Shown here piece after piece: positions 26,996-36,435 of a DNA stretch of 64,000 nucleotides (positions are counted from its first letter, which is position 1; each line of letters begins with the position of its first letter). The stretch lies in assembly GCA_014379345.1 (NCBI GenBank), contig JACMLY010000137.1, forward strand, positions 1 to 64,000, written 5' to 3'. Both the position numbers and the translations under genes were made by a program. The notes beneath the pieces were generated by a model. The model worked only from the letters and a program-made list of their open reading frames with translations, made no database searches and had not been told where the DNA came from. This DNA is from Chitinophagaceae bacterium. GTDB taxonomy: Bacteria; Bacteroidota; Bacteroidia; Chitinophagales; Chitinophagaceae.

Positions 26996-27766
26996 CTATA
27001 AGTTAGCTCTCGCGGCACTTAGTTTACCAGCCATGTTGCGGGCTCCGTCTGCTATAAAAGTAGCATCGGAACCGCACGCAATCATCCGTATGCCAAGATG
27101 ATGATAGGTTTTATAATCATCAGGATTAAAGAAAAGAATTCCTGTTGCCTTACCCGCTTTTGCAGCAGCATTAACAGTTGCTTTTAATGCATCCCTGAAA
27201 AGCGGATGATCGAACTGGCCAAAAATTCCCAGTTCCATGGTCAGATCTGCGGGGCCAATAAAAAGAACATCAATACCATCAATAGCCGCAATTTCATCCA
27301 GGTGATTCAGCACCTCTACCGTTTCAATCTGCACAATGCCCAATATATTATCTTTTGCATTGTTGTAATAGTCTGTAAAATTTTGTCCGAAACCGGTAGC
27401 CCGAACCATTTTTGCCACACCTCTTTTGCCCTTAGGCGGATAATGTAATCCGTTGGCTACTTCAGTAGCTTCTCCGGCATTATTTATACGGGGACACATG
27501 ATCCCTTCGGCGCCCATATCCAGCACACGGTGTATCCTTTGTCGTTGCGCACCTTCAACTCTTACAATGGCTGCGGCGGGTGTATGCTCGAGTGCCTGTA
27601 ACTGATCAAGAACATCTTTTTCAACCCCGGCTCCGTGTTCCAGGTCAATTAATACCCAGTCAAAGCCCGATAGTCCTGCAATCTCCGCTGTAATCGAAGT
27701 GCCAAGGTTTAACCAGCAGCCATTAACGGTTTCACCTTGTTTAAGTCGGGCCTTTAAATTTTTCAT
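26996..27766 (-). CDS. HpcH/HpaI-family aldolase (2-keto-3-deoxy acid aldolase)
   Basis: The 256-residue protein has the class II HpcH/HpaI pattern: 'FDWVLIDLEHGAGVEKDVL', 'GAEGIMCPRINNAGEA', 'GIVQIETVEVLNHLDEIAAIDGIDVLFIGPADLTMELG' and 'MIACGSDATFI'. The metal-binding Glu lies in QIETVE and an Asp in IGPADL. The family splits keto-deoxy acids to pyruvate and an aldehyde. Next to a glucarate-dehydratase-like gene, the likely substrate is 5-keto-4-deoxyglucarate (GarL role), giving tartronate semialdehyde; RhmA-like activity is the alternative. It is the first gene of the set, 30 bp before the permease. Confidence 0.85.
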   Translation of the reverse strand: MKNLKARLKQGETVNGCWLNLGTSITAEIAGLSGFDWVLIDLEHGAGVEKDVLDQLQALEHTPAAAIVRVEGAQRQRIHRVLDMGAEGIMCPRINNAGEATEVANGLHYPPKGKRGVAKMVRATGFGQNFTDYYNNAKDNILGIVQIETVEVLNHLDEIAAIDGIDVLFIGPADLTMELGIFGQFDHPLFRDALKATVNAAAKAGKATGILFFNPDDYKTYHHLGIRMIACGSDATFIADGARNMAGKLSAARANL

Positions 27767-27802
27767 CTAATAAATTAGTTATTTAAGCATTCCCGGTCTA
27801 AG

Positions 27803-27833
27803 CCCTTTCTTATAAGTATTTGACGTGAAAGGG
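27803..27833. promoter_or_regulatory. Short inverted repeat upstream of the sugar-acid operon
   Basis: CCCTTTC (27803-27809) and GAAAGGG (27827-27833) form a 7-bp inverted repeat with a 17-bp spacer, 36 bp before the aldolase start. It could be an operator for an unlinked regulator or a weak hairpin; no regulator gene lies in the cluster. The rest of the 199-bp gap to the tRNA holds nothing else I can name. Confidence 0.3.
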
Positions 27834-27965
27834 ACTGGCAAAGCCCTCCTCCATAGAATTACATTGAAGAATTATAATACAAGGATAAGATATTTTTTTA
27901 AAGTGCTGATAGGGTTAAAAAAACAGTCCGGTAAAGCATGTTGACATTACCTGTTCAAAAAAAAG

Positions 27966-28038
<73 letters not shown>

Positions 28039-28262
28039 AATGATCTTACAAACACGTTTGATTAATATGGAGAAATATGAATATTGATCTTTTTTCTGCG
28101 CCGTAAAGGTAAGTGTTCTGTAATGATTATTTGTAGAGACCAAATTTGATATCAGCAACTTAAAAAAATATATAATAGTTGGTTACGAGCGCATTATTAA
28201 ACGAATTTGGGCTAAAGCATAATTGCTTCTGCCAACCGCTTATTTGTAGCCGGTACCCTTCA

Positions 28263-29831
28263 TCACCTATTTAATTTTTCGAGGTATTTCACGATCGCTA
28301 ACCTGATATCCGATTTAGGGCTTGCCGGTGAAGTATCTGCATCATATAATTTTATCATTTCCGGATTTTCTTTATTCAGAAATTCAAGGTTCGCTTCTTT
28401 ACCTGTAACTAAAAAGTCGGAGAAAGCAACACGGTACAGTTTCGACGTATCAATGGCGGTTCCATTCAATATCCATTCACCACGTGTTGGATCTGTTTGC
28501 AGAGGGCGATACTCTACCGGATAATAGTGCAGGTACCCACCGCTTCCGTTGTTTGCGTTTCCGGCTTCAAGAATCCGGATCAACAAACTTCCTTTTATTT
28601 CTGCTTCGCGAATGGGTCCACCGAATGGCAGGCTGCGCAAAATATCGTATTGTGTGATGGGAGGATACAAAATATCATCAAGCCGGATCGATCCTGCATT
28701 TACAATGGCAAGGTCTGCATCCGGGCAAGCTGCTGCCATTGCCATCGTAATGATCCTGGTAAAATTGGTGGGTCCGGAACGTATTTCTGTTTCCCGCCCA
28801 TCTAATGAATCACCGGTAGCAAGTATCACCTTTTTTACATCAAAGCCCAGGGTGGCATAGTTCTGATTGGCCACAGCTGCCCATTTCTGCACTACAACGT
28901 TGGTTGCACTGTCGGGCATCACAGTTTCATCAAGCATTTTAAGAGTAGGGAGAACCTCATTGATTTTTTTATTTTTATCGACGATCAGTTTTATGATGTA
29001 CGCCGATTTCGCATTGGCATGCGCTTTTGTAATAAATACATTGCCTGCTTTTTCAAATCGCATATCGTGTTCGTGCCCTCCAAGTATCACGGTTAGATTT
29101 GGTAACTGATTTGCAAGCAGGAGATCATCATCTATTTTTTGATGGGTGATCGCCACCACTGCGTCACAGGAATCTTTTAGTTGGTTATACAATTTTTCCG
29201 CGGTCGATAAAGGATCCGTATAATCAACATAGTCCGCTTTATTAAATGGCAGGGTGATGCCGATAAAACCGATTTTTACCGCCGTGCCATCAGCATCGGT
29301 AAGAGGTAAAATAAAAGTTTGTGGGAAAACCGAAATATTATTACCGGACTGTTTTTCGAATGGAATGGTGTTGCCGTTTTTTTTATGAAAGCTGTTTGAA
29401 GCGATCCAACGGAAAGAAGACTCATTGATTCTTTCCTGCAACTCCGATTCTGTAATGTCAAACTCGTGGTTGCCAAACACTGCGAGATCTATTCCGGCAG
29501 CATTCATCGCTTCGATCATTTGTTTACCACGAATTCGCTTGCCTGCGTATACAAGACTGTTGTAGATCGAGGGGCTTACAAAATCACCGGCCATTACCAG
29601 AAATGTGTTGGTATTTTGTTTCAGGTATTCCTTTTTTATTGCAGCCACTCTTGCCATTCCGCCGGCATTTCCACCGGATGTGGGGGCAATTTCGTATACA
29701 TCATTTACCTGAATAAAGGTCACTTCAAGACGCCCGTCATCTTTTTTTGGAGAGCCGGTTCTGCGGCTGGTGGTGCAGGAGACGCTGAAAATAATAGTTA
29801 GCAGTAAAATACAGCGGATCGGGAATTGCAT
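28263..29831 (-). CDS. 5'-nucleotidase/UshA-family metallophosphoesterase lipoprotein
   Basis: A 522-residue protein with a lipoprotein signal (lipobox SVSC at about 16-19). A calcineurin-like metal domain follows with QVNDVYEI, MAGDF, FGNHEFD, VAITHQ and GGHEHD, then a C-terminal nucleotide-binding domain ('LAIVNAGSIRLDD', 'FGGPI', 'NGSGGYLHYYP'). In the first motif Tyr stands at the position often held by His, as in the 'NDVYE' subfamily. By family knowledge it hydrolyses nucleotides or related phosphate esters in the periplasm or at the outer membrane. It is transcribed alone; the 224-bp gap to the tRNA downstream shows no gene. Confidence 0.88.
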   Translation of the reverse strand: MQFPIRCILLLTIIFSVSCTTSRRTGSPKKDDGRLEVTFIQVNDVYEIAPTSGGNAGGMARVAAIKKEYLKQNTNTFLVMAGDFVSPSIYNSLVYAGKRIRGKQMIEAMNAAGIDLAVFGNHEFDITESELQERINESSFRWIASNSFHKKNGNTIPFEKQSGNNISVFPQTFILPLTDADGTAVKIGFIGITLPFNKADYVDYTDPLSTAEKLYNQLKDSCDAVVAITHQKIDDDLLLANQLPNLTVILGGHEHDMRFEKAGNVFITKAHANAKSAYIIKLIVDKNKKINEVLPTLKMLDETVMPDSATNVVVQKWAAVANQNYATLGFDVKKVILATGDSLDGRETEIRSGPTNFTRIITMAMAAACPDADLAIVNAGSIRLDDILYPPITQYDILRSLPFGGPIREAEIKGSLLIRILEAGNANNGSGGYLHYYPVEYRPLQTDPTRGEWILNGTAIDTSKLYRVAFSDFLVTGKEANLEFLNKENPEMIKLYDADTSPASPKSDIRLAIVKYLEKLNR

Positions 29832-29993
29832 ACAATGGTATTTAGTATACGCAATGTAAGCAAGGAAATGAATTCAAATGCAGATTTTGATAATTCCGGG
29901 TTACCGGATCAGAAAATTGCTGTAGCAATAAAAATATTGCTACAGCTAAAGAAGACACAGTGGTAAGCACTGTTCTTATATAACACCTGAACG

Positions 29994-30311
29994 CTATTGA
30001 GGAAGTTTAATTTCTCCAACCTCGGTAACCTTTCCATCTGTTACCACAACACCCTCTTTGCTGGCATTTTTGCTGGGAGCTTTTGCTTCGATGATCACCG
30101 TATAAGTGCCCGCTTTCGCGCCGGTAATTTCAAATACACCATTTTCAATCGCATCTTTTAACGTGTCTGTAGCAGATACAGCCCATGCAGTAGAAGCTGC
30201 ATCAGCAGGTGTAACTGTTCCTTTAATAGAACCACCTTCTACACTCATAAAAGAGAAAAAACCTGTAACGGCAACGCTTAATGCCAATAAGGTAAGCTTT
30301 GTGTTTTTCAT
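29994..30311 (-). CDS. Small secreted protein with a carboxypeptidase-regulatory-like fold
   Basis: The 105-residue protein has a Sec signal (LTLLALSVAVTGFFSFMSVEG) and a single beta-sandwich of about 75 residues: 'GSIKGTVTPADAASTAWAVSAT', 'GVFEITGAKAGTYTVIIEAK' and 'GKVTEVGEIKLP'. This is the pattern of CarboxypepD_reg-like domains, here standing alone. Its binding partner is unknown. It is followed by a 162-bp gap before the nucleotidase gene and preceded by repeat element B. Confidence 0.8.
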   Translation of the reverse strand: MKNTKLTLLALSVAVTGFFSFMSVEGGSIKGTVTPADAASTAWAVSATDTLKDAIENGVFEITGAKAGTYTVIIEAKAPSKNASKEGVVVTDGKVTEVGEIKLPQ

Positions 30312-30422
30312 AAAACAACAACAATTTTAGATTAACAATAATTGATTACATACTCAGAAACACTATTCAACTACGGCGCTGGGTGGGAGATGGTCTCTTA
30401 AACAACTACTATGCCAATTAGG

Positions 30423-30725
30423 AAGTTTAAAGTTTAAGGTTAAAGTTTAAGGTTTTTTCAGCCTTTCTTAAACGTTAGATGTTGAAAAGCAAAACATAGT
30501 CTACTGCTTTTAAAAGAGTAAAGGTTTAAAATTTAGGGTTTCAATTTTAACTTTAAACCTTAAGCTTTAAACGAAGGTTTAAAGCTTACGTTTTTCAGCC
30601 TCTTAACTTAAACCGTAAATGTTGAAAAGCAAAACATAGTTTACAGCTTTTACAAGAGTAAAGGTTTAAAATTTAGGCTTTCAATCTCTTAACTTTAAAC
30701 CTTAAACTTTAAACCTTAAACCCTT
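30423..30725. repeat. Heptad-bounded AT-rich element with internal tandem duplication (copy B)
   Basis: Located in the 419-bp gap between the small secreted protein and tRNA-Leu. It opens with GTTTAAR heptads (30425-30452), holds two imperfect copies of a unit with a 140-bp period (ATGTTGAAAAGCAAAACATAGT at 30479 and 30619, 22 bp identical), and closes with the inverse array CTTTAAACCTTAAACTTTAAACCTTAAA (30693-30720). The same design occurs at 21369 and 53144, but the inner unit is different in sequence. Confidence 0.72.
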
Positions 30726-30730
30726 AAAAG

Positions 30731-30812
30731 TGCGCATGGAGGGACTCGAACCCCCACGCCTTGCGGCACCAGATCCTAAGTCTGGCGCGGCTACCAATTA
30801 CGCCACATGCGC
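30731..30812 (-). tRNA. tRNA-Leu (TAG)
   Basis: The minus strand gives an 82-nt cloverleaf with acceptor GCGCATG/CATGCGC, anticodon stem CCAGA/TCTGG around loop CTTAGGA (anticodon TAG), a leucine-type extra arm (TGCCGCAAGGCG) and a GTTCGAGTC T-loop. The discriminator is A and CCA is not encoded. Confidence 0.94.
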
Positions 30813-30818
30813 CCGCTA

Positions 30819-30849
30819 TTTTGCAAGGCCTGCAAAAGTAGTAGATTTA
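30819..30849 (+). promoter_or_regulatory. Candidate promoter of relA/spoT
   Basis: TTTTG at 30819-30823 and TAGATTTA at 30842-30849 are separated by 18 bp, close to the Bacteroidota -33/-7 consensus (TTTG and TAnnTTTG, one mismatch). The box lies 46 bp before the ATG at 30896. Confidence 0.45.
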
Positions 30850-30895
30850 AGAGAAATAGCGAAAAGCACATTCAATTTCAGTAAATTCGTGAGGT

Positions 30896-33130
30896 ATGGA
30901 ATCTGTTGCTGCGACACCGAAATATAATCTCAATGATGAGCAGGAAAAAAAGCTAATACTTCGTGAATACCGCGCTTTGCTTCGGTCTCTTAAGCCTAAA
31001 TTGAAACCCGGCGATAAGGAATTGATGAGGCAGGCGTTTGAAATGGCCGCCGATGCCCATAAAACCATGCGCCGAAAAAGCGGTGAGCCCTATATTCTTC
31101 ACCCGCTTGCTGTTGCGATGATTTGTGTTGAAGAGATCGGTTTGGGCGTGCGTTCCACCATATGTTCTTTATTACACGATACTGTTGAGGATACAGATAT
31201 TACCCTGGATGATGTTGAACGTGTATTTGGAAATGAGATTGCCAGGATCGTAGATGGTCTTACCAAAATTTCAACGATCATTGATTCCAGTGCATCACAA
31301 CAAGCTGAAAATTTCAAGAAGATCCTGCTTACCCTTACCGACGATCCGCGTGTTATCCTTATTAAGCTGGCCGACAGGCTCCATAACATGCGCACGCTGG
31401 ATAGTATGAAGCGTGAAAAGCAATTGAAGATTTCTTCTGAAACAGTCTACGTATATGCTCCGTTATCGCATCGTATGGGACTGTACAATATCAAGACCGA
31501 ACTGGAAGATCTTTCGATGAAATATCTTGAGCCGGAATCTTATAAAGAAATAGCCCGTAAACTGGCCGAAACAAAACGAGAACGGACCCGCTATATCAAT
31601 GAATTTATCAGGCCGATCAAAGATAAACTCGAAAAAGGTAATTTTGATTTTGACCTATACGGCCGCCCGAAAAGCATTCACTCCATTTGGAACAAAATGA
31701 AGAAAAAAGGAGTGGCTTTTGAAGAAGTATACGACCTTTTTGCCATCAGGGTAATATTGACCTCGCCTGCCGAAAAAGAAAAAGAAGATTGCTGGAAAGT
31801 ATATTCTTTCATTACAGATGAATACACACCTGCTCCCGAGAGGCTGCGCGACTGGCTGAGTAATCCAAAGTCGAATGGATATGAAGCCTTACACACAACG
31901 GTAATGGGGCCGCAAGGGAAATGGGTTGAAGTGCAAATAAGAACTAAGCGCATGAACGAGATTGCCGAGAAAGGACTGGCAGCTCATTGGAAATATAAGG
32001 AAGGGGCAAATGATGAAAGCCGGTTTGATAAATGGTTCCAGCAAATACGCGAGGTGCTCAGTACCCAGGATACGGATTCGGTTGATTTTCTGCAAGACTT
32101 CAAGACCAGTTTTCTTACCGAAGAAATATATGTGTACACACCCAAAGGTGATGTTAAGATGTTGCCTGTGGGATCGAGTGCATTAGATTTCGCATTCTCC
32201 ATTCATAGTGCAGTCGGTTCGCAATGTATTGGAGCCAAAATCAATCACAAGCTTGTTCCCATTAGTCATAAGTTGAGAAGTGGCGACCAGGTGGAGATCA
32301 TTACTTCCGGAAAACAAAAACCCAATGAAGACTGGTTGAACCTGGTAGTAACCGCCAAGGCAAAAACCAAGATCAAAGATTCTTTAAAAGAAGATAAACG
32401 AAAGATTGCCGACGAAGGAAAATACCTTGTACAACGAAAGCTTGAAAATTACGGCGCTGCATATAATCAGCACAATGTGGATGTGCTAACGGCTTTTTAC
32501 AAACTGGCTTCTCCATTGGATCTGTATTACCAGATTTCCATCAAATCTATCGATCTGAAAGAGCTGAAAGATTTTCAATTGTTGGGCGATAGGATCGAAC
32601 CGCCTAAGACGGTAAAGCAGGCTGTTGAACATAAATCCGACGCGGCTTCCGCTGTGTCTAAAAAAGATGCGGAATTAATTATTTTCGGAGAGAGCAGCGA
32701 CAGAATTGTTTATAACCTGGCCAATTGTTGTAAACCGATTCCGGGCGATGATGTTTTTGGATTTGTAACCACCGGTAAAGGATTAACGATCCATAGAACA
32801 AATTGCCCGAATGCGGCGAAACTGATGGCAAATTATGGTCACCGTGTAGTGAAAACCAAATGGGTTAAAAACAAGGAAATATCATTTCTTACCGGACTAA
32901 AAATTATCGGACTTGATGACGTGGGAGTGATCCATAAGATCACCAATCTTATTTCGGGCGAATTAAAGATAAATATTAATGCCATGACCATTGAAGCGAA
33001 AGATGGATTGTTTCATGGCAATATCAGGATATATGTGCACGATAAAGAGGAACTGGATGAACTCGTGATCCGTCTGAAAAAACTTCCGGGCATCGAAACT
33101 GTTGACCGGTATGATACGGAAGCATCCTGA
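30896..33130 (+). CDS. Bifunctional (p)ppGpp synthetase/hydrolase (RelA/SpoT family)
   Basis: The 744-residue protein has the full Rsh layout: an HD hydrolase domain with His70 and the HD pair at 94-95 in LLHDTVEDTD, plus RLHNMRTL; a synthetase domain with YDLFAIRVI and NGYEALHTTVMGPQGKWVEVQIRT; a TGS domain ('IYVYTPKGDVKMLPVGSSALDFAFSIHS'); a zinc-finger-like CCKPIPGDDVFGF part; and a C-terminal ACT domain. Both catalytic centres look intact, so it probably both makes and degrades the alarmone as the main stringent-response enzyme. It is transcribed alone. Confidence 0.93.
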   Translation: MESVAATPKYNLNDEQEKKLILREYRALLRSLKPKLKPGDKELMRQAFEMAADAHKTMRRKSGEPYILHPLAVAMICVEEIGLGVRSTICSLLHDTVEDTDITLDDVERVFGNEIARIVDGLTKISTIIDSSASQQAENFKKILLTLTDDPRVILIKLADRLHNMRTLDSMKREKQLKISSETVYVYAPLSHRMGLYNIKTELEDLSMKYLEPESYKEIARKLAETKRERTRYINEFIRPIKDKLEKGNFDFDLYGRPKSIHSIWNKMKKKGVAFEEVYDLFAIRVILTSPAEKEKEDCWKVYSFITDEYTPAPERLRDWLSNPKSNGYEALHTTVMGPQGKWVEVQIRTKRMNEIAEKGLAAHWKYKEGANDESRFDKWFQQIREVLSTQDTDSVDFLQDFKTSFLTEEIYVYTPKGDVKMLPVGSSALDFAFSIHSAVGSQCIGAKINHKLVPISHKLRSGDQVEIITSGKQKPNEDWLNLVVTAKAKTKIKDSLKEDKRKIADEGKYLVQRKLENYGAAYNQHNVDVLTAFYKLASPLDLYYQISIKSIDLKELKDFQLLGDRIEPPKTVKQAVEHKSDAASAVSKKDAELIIFGESSDRIVYNLANCCKPIPGDDVFGFVTTGKGLTIHRTNCPNAAKLMANYGHRVVKTKWVKNKEISFLTGLKIIGLDDVGVIHKITNLISGELKININAMTIEAKDGLFHGNIRIYVHDKEELDELVIRLKKLPGIETVDRYDTEAS

Positions 33131-33251
33131 TCCGCGCCGGACATCTTTATTTTCCCTCCCAAATTCCGTATTTGATCTTAGGGAGAGTTCACACGATACC
33201 CGAAAAATTTATTTCAAATCAACTTCTTCGCAACTCTGCACAGCATTCCAT

Positions 33252-33259
33252 TATATTTG
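33252..33259 (+). promoter_or_regulatory. Candidate -7 box for the SusCD operon
   Basis: TATATTTG fits TAnnTTTG exactly, about 180 bp before the SusC ATG. A TTCG about 21 bp upstream may act as the -33 box. Within the leader, AACAACCAA and TTGGTTGTT (the latter followed by TTTTA, near 33354) could pair into a hairpin, either an attenuator or the relA terminator. The 311-bp gap (33131-33441) holds no gene. Confidence 0.4.
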
Positions 33260-33441
33260 TGCAGCTAGTTTCATGCTTGTGTTGTCTGAAACAATAATAT
33301 ACTGGTAACCAACAACCAAGTTATCATGTAATACCCCACTCTGACCGTTGGTTGTTTTTATCCAAGCCGTTCCCTGGCTGGCAGTTGTTAAAGACTGATT
33401 GCGTCTTTCGGAAATTATTTATTAAACTAAAACTACACTCC

Positions 33442-36405
33442 ATGAGAAAGGTTCTAAGAAAAACTGTCCTTGTGCTTGTGGCATTTACATTGCCGCTTAT
33501 TCTCCTTGCCCAGGTAAATGTCAGCGGCACTATTGCCGATGCCCGCAACAATCCTGTTTCAGGGGCCTCTATCAAATTACGAAATTCAACCACCGGAACG
33601 ACGACAGATGCTAACGGAAAATTTAGCCTAACCGTTCCCGGTACCGGTGGAACGCTGGAAATTTCATCAGTCGGCTATCAGCCGCAGACCATACAGGTTT
33701 CTTCAAATTCGAATCAACTAACTATAACCCTTACCGACGATATAAGCAATCTGAATGAGGTGGTCATTACCGGGTTAGCTACGGGAATGAAACGTACCAA
33801 TCTGGCGCATGCCGTTGCAACGGTGTCTGCAAAAAGCCTCACAGGTACAACTGTTCAACCATCACTTGACGGCGCCTTGTATGGAAAGTTCAGCGGTGCA
33901 AATATTTCTGCCAACTCAGGAGCTCCCGGCGGCGGTATTTCTATAAAGCTGCGTGGAATCACGTCTCTTGTGGCAAGTTCGCAACCATTGTTTATTGTGG
34001 ATGGTGTTTACTATGATAATTCTTCGATACAGGCAGGGTTGAATCTTATATCAAAAGCTGCGGGACAGGGAAGTACAGATTTTCAGGATAATCCTTCCAA
34101 CCGCGTGGCAGACCTCGATCCGGAAGATATTGAGCGGGTTGAAATTTTAAAAGGTGCTTCCGCCGCCGCGATCTATGGATCCCGTGCAGCAGGAGGAGTG
34201 GTCTTAATCACTACAAAAAGAGGAAAGCCCGGTACGCCTAAAATAGAACTCTCTCATTCCATCGGCGTTCAGATGCAATTGAACAAACTGGGGCAACGGC
34301 AATGGGACACCGCAAAAGTAAGGGCCGCTTACGGTGCGGCAAGAGTTCCGCTATTTCAGTCTGCCAACGGCCAGACATTCGATTACGAAGACGAATTGTA
34401 CGGCAATAAGGGAATCATGAACAACACACGCTTAAGTGTAAGCGGAGGAAATGAATCCACCCATTATTATGCAGGTATAACCAGAAAAGACGATGAAGGA
34501 ATTATTAAAGGGACCGGTTATGAAAAAACTTCATTTCGCCTGAACGTAGATCAGAAGATCACGTCTTTTCTCGATCTGTCGCTCAATTCAAACTATGTTA
34601 CGTCGGAAGCAGATCGTGGATTTTTCAACAATGACAACACAAGTACTACATTGGGTGTTTCCTTTGTCTCCACACCGTCCTGGGTAAACCTTTTTTCGGA
34701 TGCAAATGGAAATTATCCCAACAATCCGCTGGCTCCTTCAAACTTTCTGCAAACGCGTGATCTCATTACCAATCGCGAAAGGGTAAACCGGTTTTTACTT
34801 GGAAGCAGCGTTACCTGGAAAGTGTACAACGACGAAAAGCATGATATAAGAATCATTGGTCGTGGCGGCATCGATTATTATACATTGAATACGATTGCCA
34901 TCTTTCCCCGTGAATTGCAGTTTCAGAAAAATGGTAACGGCACCAATGGCGCATCCATTTATGGTACTACCATTACCAGAAATTCAAATTACAACGCTTT
35001 CATTGTGCACAATTTCACACCGAATGAACGATTGAATTTTCGTACACAGGCAGGTGTAACCGCGGAGAATGTAGACCAGGATAATGTTGTAACCACTGCT
35101 ACGCAGTTGATCGGCACCCAGACAAATGTGAACCAGGCTGGATCGGTTGCCGTCACACAGGCAAAAAGCATACAACACGACAGAGGCTTTTTTATTCAGG
35201 AAGAGTTTAATTACAATGACCTTCTTCTTTTAACTGCCGGCTTACGCGGCGATAAATCATCCCGTAACGGCGATGCAAACAAATTATATTATTACCCGAA
35301 AGGATCGGTAGCCTTTAATATCCATCAGCTGGCCGCATGGAATCTTCCTGCCATCAATCAATTAAAAATCCGTGCTGCATATGGTCAATCAGGAAATTTT
35401 GCGCCCTTTGGTGCTATTTATTCACCACTGGTGCCAGCCATCTTTAATGGTAATACAGGATCTCTGATAGGCCTGACCAGAGGAAATCCTGCACTGCAGC
35501 CTGAAAAGCAAAAAGAATTAGAAACGGGGCTTGACGTCAGTTTTCTCCGGAACAGAATAACTCTTGAGTTTACTTATTATACCAAAGAGGTAGAAGACCT
35601 GATCCTTGATGTGGAAATTCCTTCCTCATCGGGGTTTACAAAGGAGTGGAAAAACGTGGCCAATATCAGGAACAGGGGCATAGAAATCGGCCTGATGGCC
35701 ATACCGGTTTCTACAAATGATCTCAAATGGACATCACAGGTTTTATTTTGGAAAAACAAAGCCAAGGTAACCCGGCTTGACGTTCCTGCATTTAATACAG
35801 GGGCATTTGGTGCAACATTAGGAACTTACAGGATTGAACAGGGTAAAAGCCCTACACAATTGGTTGGTATCGGTACCACGGATCAAAAACCCGATCCCAC
35901 AACCGGTCTCGTTGTATTTGATGATGCAGAACCTGATTTTAATTTATCGTTCCTCAACAATGTAACCTGGAAAAATTTTGAATTGTCTGTGCTGATGCAT
36001 TGGAAAAAAGGAGGCAGCAATGTTAACCTTTCAACTCTTCTGGCAGATATTTTTGGTACTTCTCCTGATTTCGATAAAAAAACGCTCGATCCTGCAGGTG
36101 TAGCAACGAATGGCGCTTATCGTTTAGGTATTTTGGGATCTTCGGCAGCTCCCTGGATCGAGGATGCATCTTATTTCAGGGTTCGCGAACTAGGCCTGAG
36201 TTACAGGATACCTAAAACCGTACTCAAAAATATCGCAGCTGTGCGTGTAGGAATATCCGCTCGTAATCTCATCAACATATTTGATTACAGCAGTTATGAC
36301 CCGGAAGTATCAAATTTTGGGGCAGATGCAATATCCAGTAATGTTGAGGTTACACCCTTCCCTTCCTCAAAAAGTTTTCATTTTAATATAGCCTTTACAT
36401 TTTAA
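33442..36405 (+). CDS. SusC/RagA-type TonB-linked outer-membrane transporter
   Basis: From the ATG at 33442 the protein has 987 residues. A signal peptide (TVLVLVAFTLPLILLAQ) is followed by a carboxypeptidase-regulatory-like domain ('VSGTIADARNNPVSGASIKLRNSTTGT', 'SVGYQPQTI'), a plug with 'RGITSLVASSQPLFIVDG' and 'ERVEILKGASAAAIYGSRAAGGVVLITTKRG', and a long beta-barrel ending in aromatic Phe (FNIAFTF). By family knowledge it imports a glycan or other large nutrient with its SusD partner, powered by TonB. An in-frame start 90 bp upstream lacks a signal peptide and is rejected. No degradative enzyme is linked, so the substrate is unknown. Confidence 0.93.
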   Translation: MRKVLRKTVLVLVAFTLPLILLAQVNVSGTIADARNNPVSGASIKLRNSTTGTTTDANGKFSLTVPGTGGTLEISSVGYQPQTIQVSSNSNQLTITLTDDISNLNEVVITGLATGMKRTNLAHAVATVSAKSLTGTTVQPSLDGALYGKFSGANISANSGAPGGGISIKLRGITSLVASSQPLFIVDGVYYDNSSIQAGLNLISKAAGQGSTDFQDNPSNRVADLDPEDIERVEILKGASAAAIYGSRAAGGVVLITTKRGKPGTPKIELSHSIGVQMQLNKLGQRQWDTAKVRAAYGAARVPLFQSANGQTFDYEDELYGNKGIMNNTRLSVSGGNESTHYYAGITRKDDEGIIKGTGYEKTSFRLNVDQKITSFLDLSLNSNYVTSEADRGFFNNDNTSTTLGVSFVSTPSWVNLFSDANGNYPNNPLAPSNFLQTRDLITNRERVNRFLLGSSVTWKVYNDEKHDIRIIGRGGIDYYTLNTIAIFPRELQFQKNGNGTNGASIYGTTITRNSNYNAFIVHNFTPNERLNFRTQAGVTAENVDQDNVVTTATQLIGTQTNVNQAGSVAVTQAKSIQHDRGFFIQEEFNYNDLLLLTAGLRGDKSSRNGDANKLYYYPKGSVAFNIHQLAAWNLPAINQLKIRAAYGQSGNFAPFGAIYSPLVPAIFNGNTGSLIGLTRGNPALQPEKQKELETGLDVSFLRNRITLEFTYYTKEVEDLILDVEIPSSSGFTKEWKNVANIRNRGIEIGLMAIPVSTNDLKWTSQVLFWKNKAKVTRLDVPAFNTGAFGATLGTYRIEQGKSPTQLVGIGTTDQKPDPTTGLVVFDDAEPDFNLSFLNNVTWKNFELSVLMHWKKGGSNVNLSTLLADIFGTSPDFDKKTLDPAGVATNGAYRLGILGSSAAPWIEDASYFRVRELGLSYRIPKTVLKNIAAVRVGISARNLINIFDYSSYDPEVSNFGADAISSNVEVTPFPSSKSFHFNIAFTF

Positions 36406-36435
36406 TTATTAGATAGAATCTATAAACTTATTAAT

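Noticed and set aside
33352..33441. An N-terminal extension of the SusC protein by 30 residues
   Set aside because: The extension hides the signal peptide that starts at the ATG at 33442.
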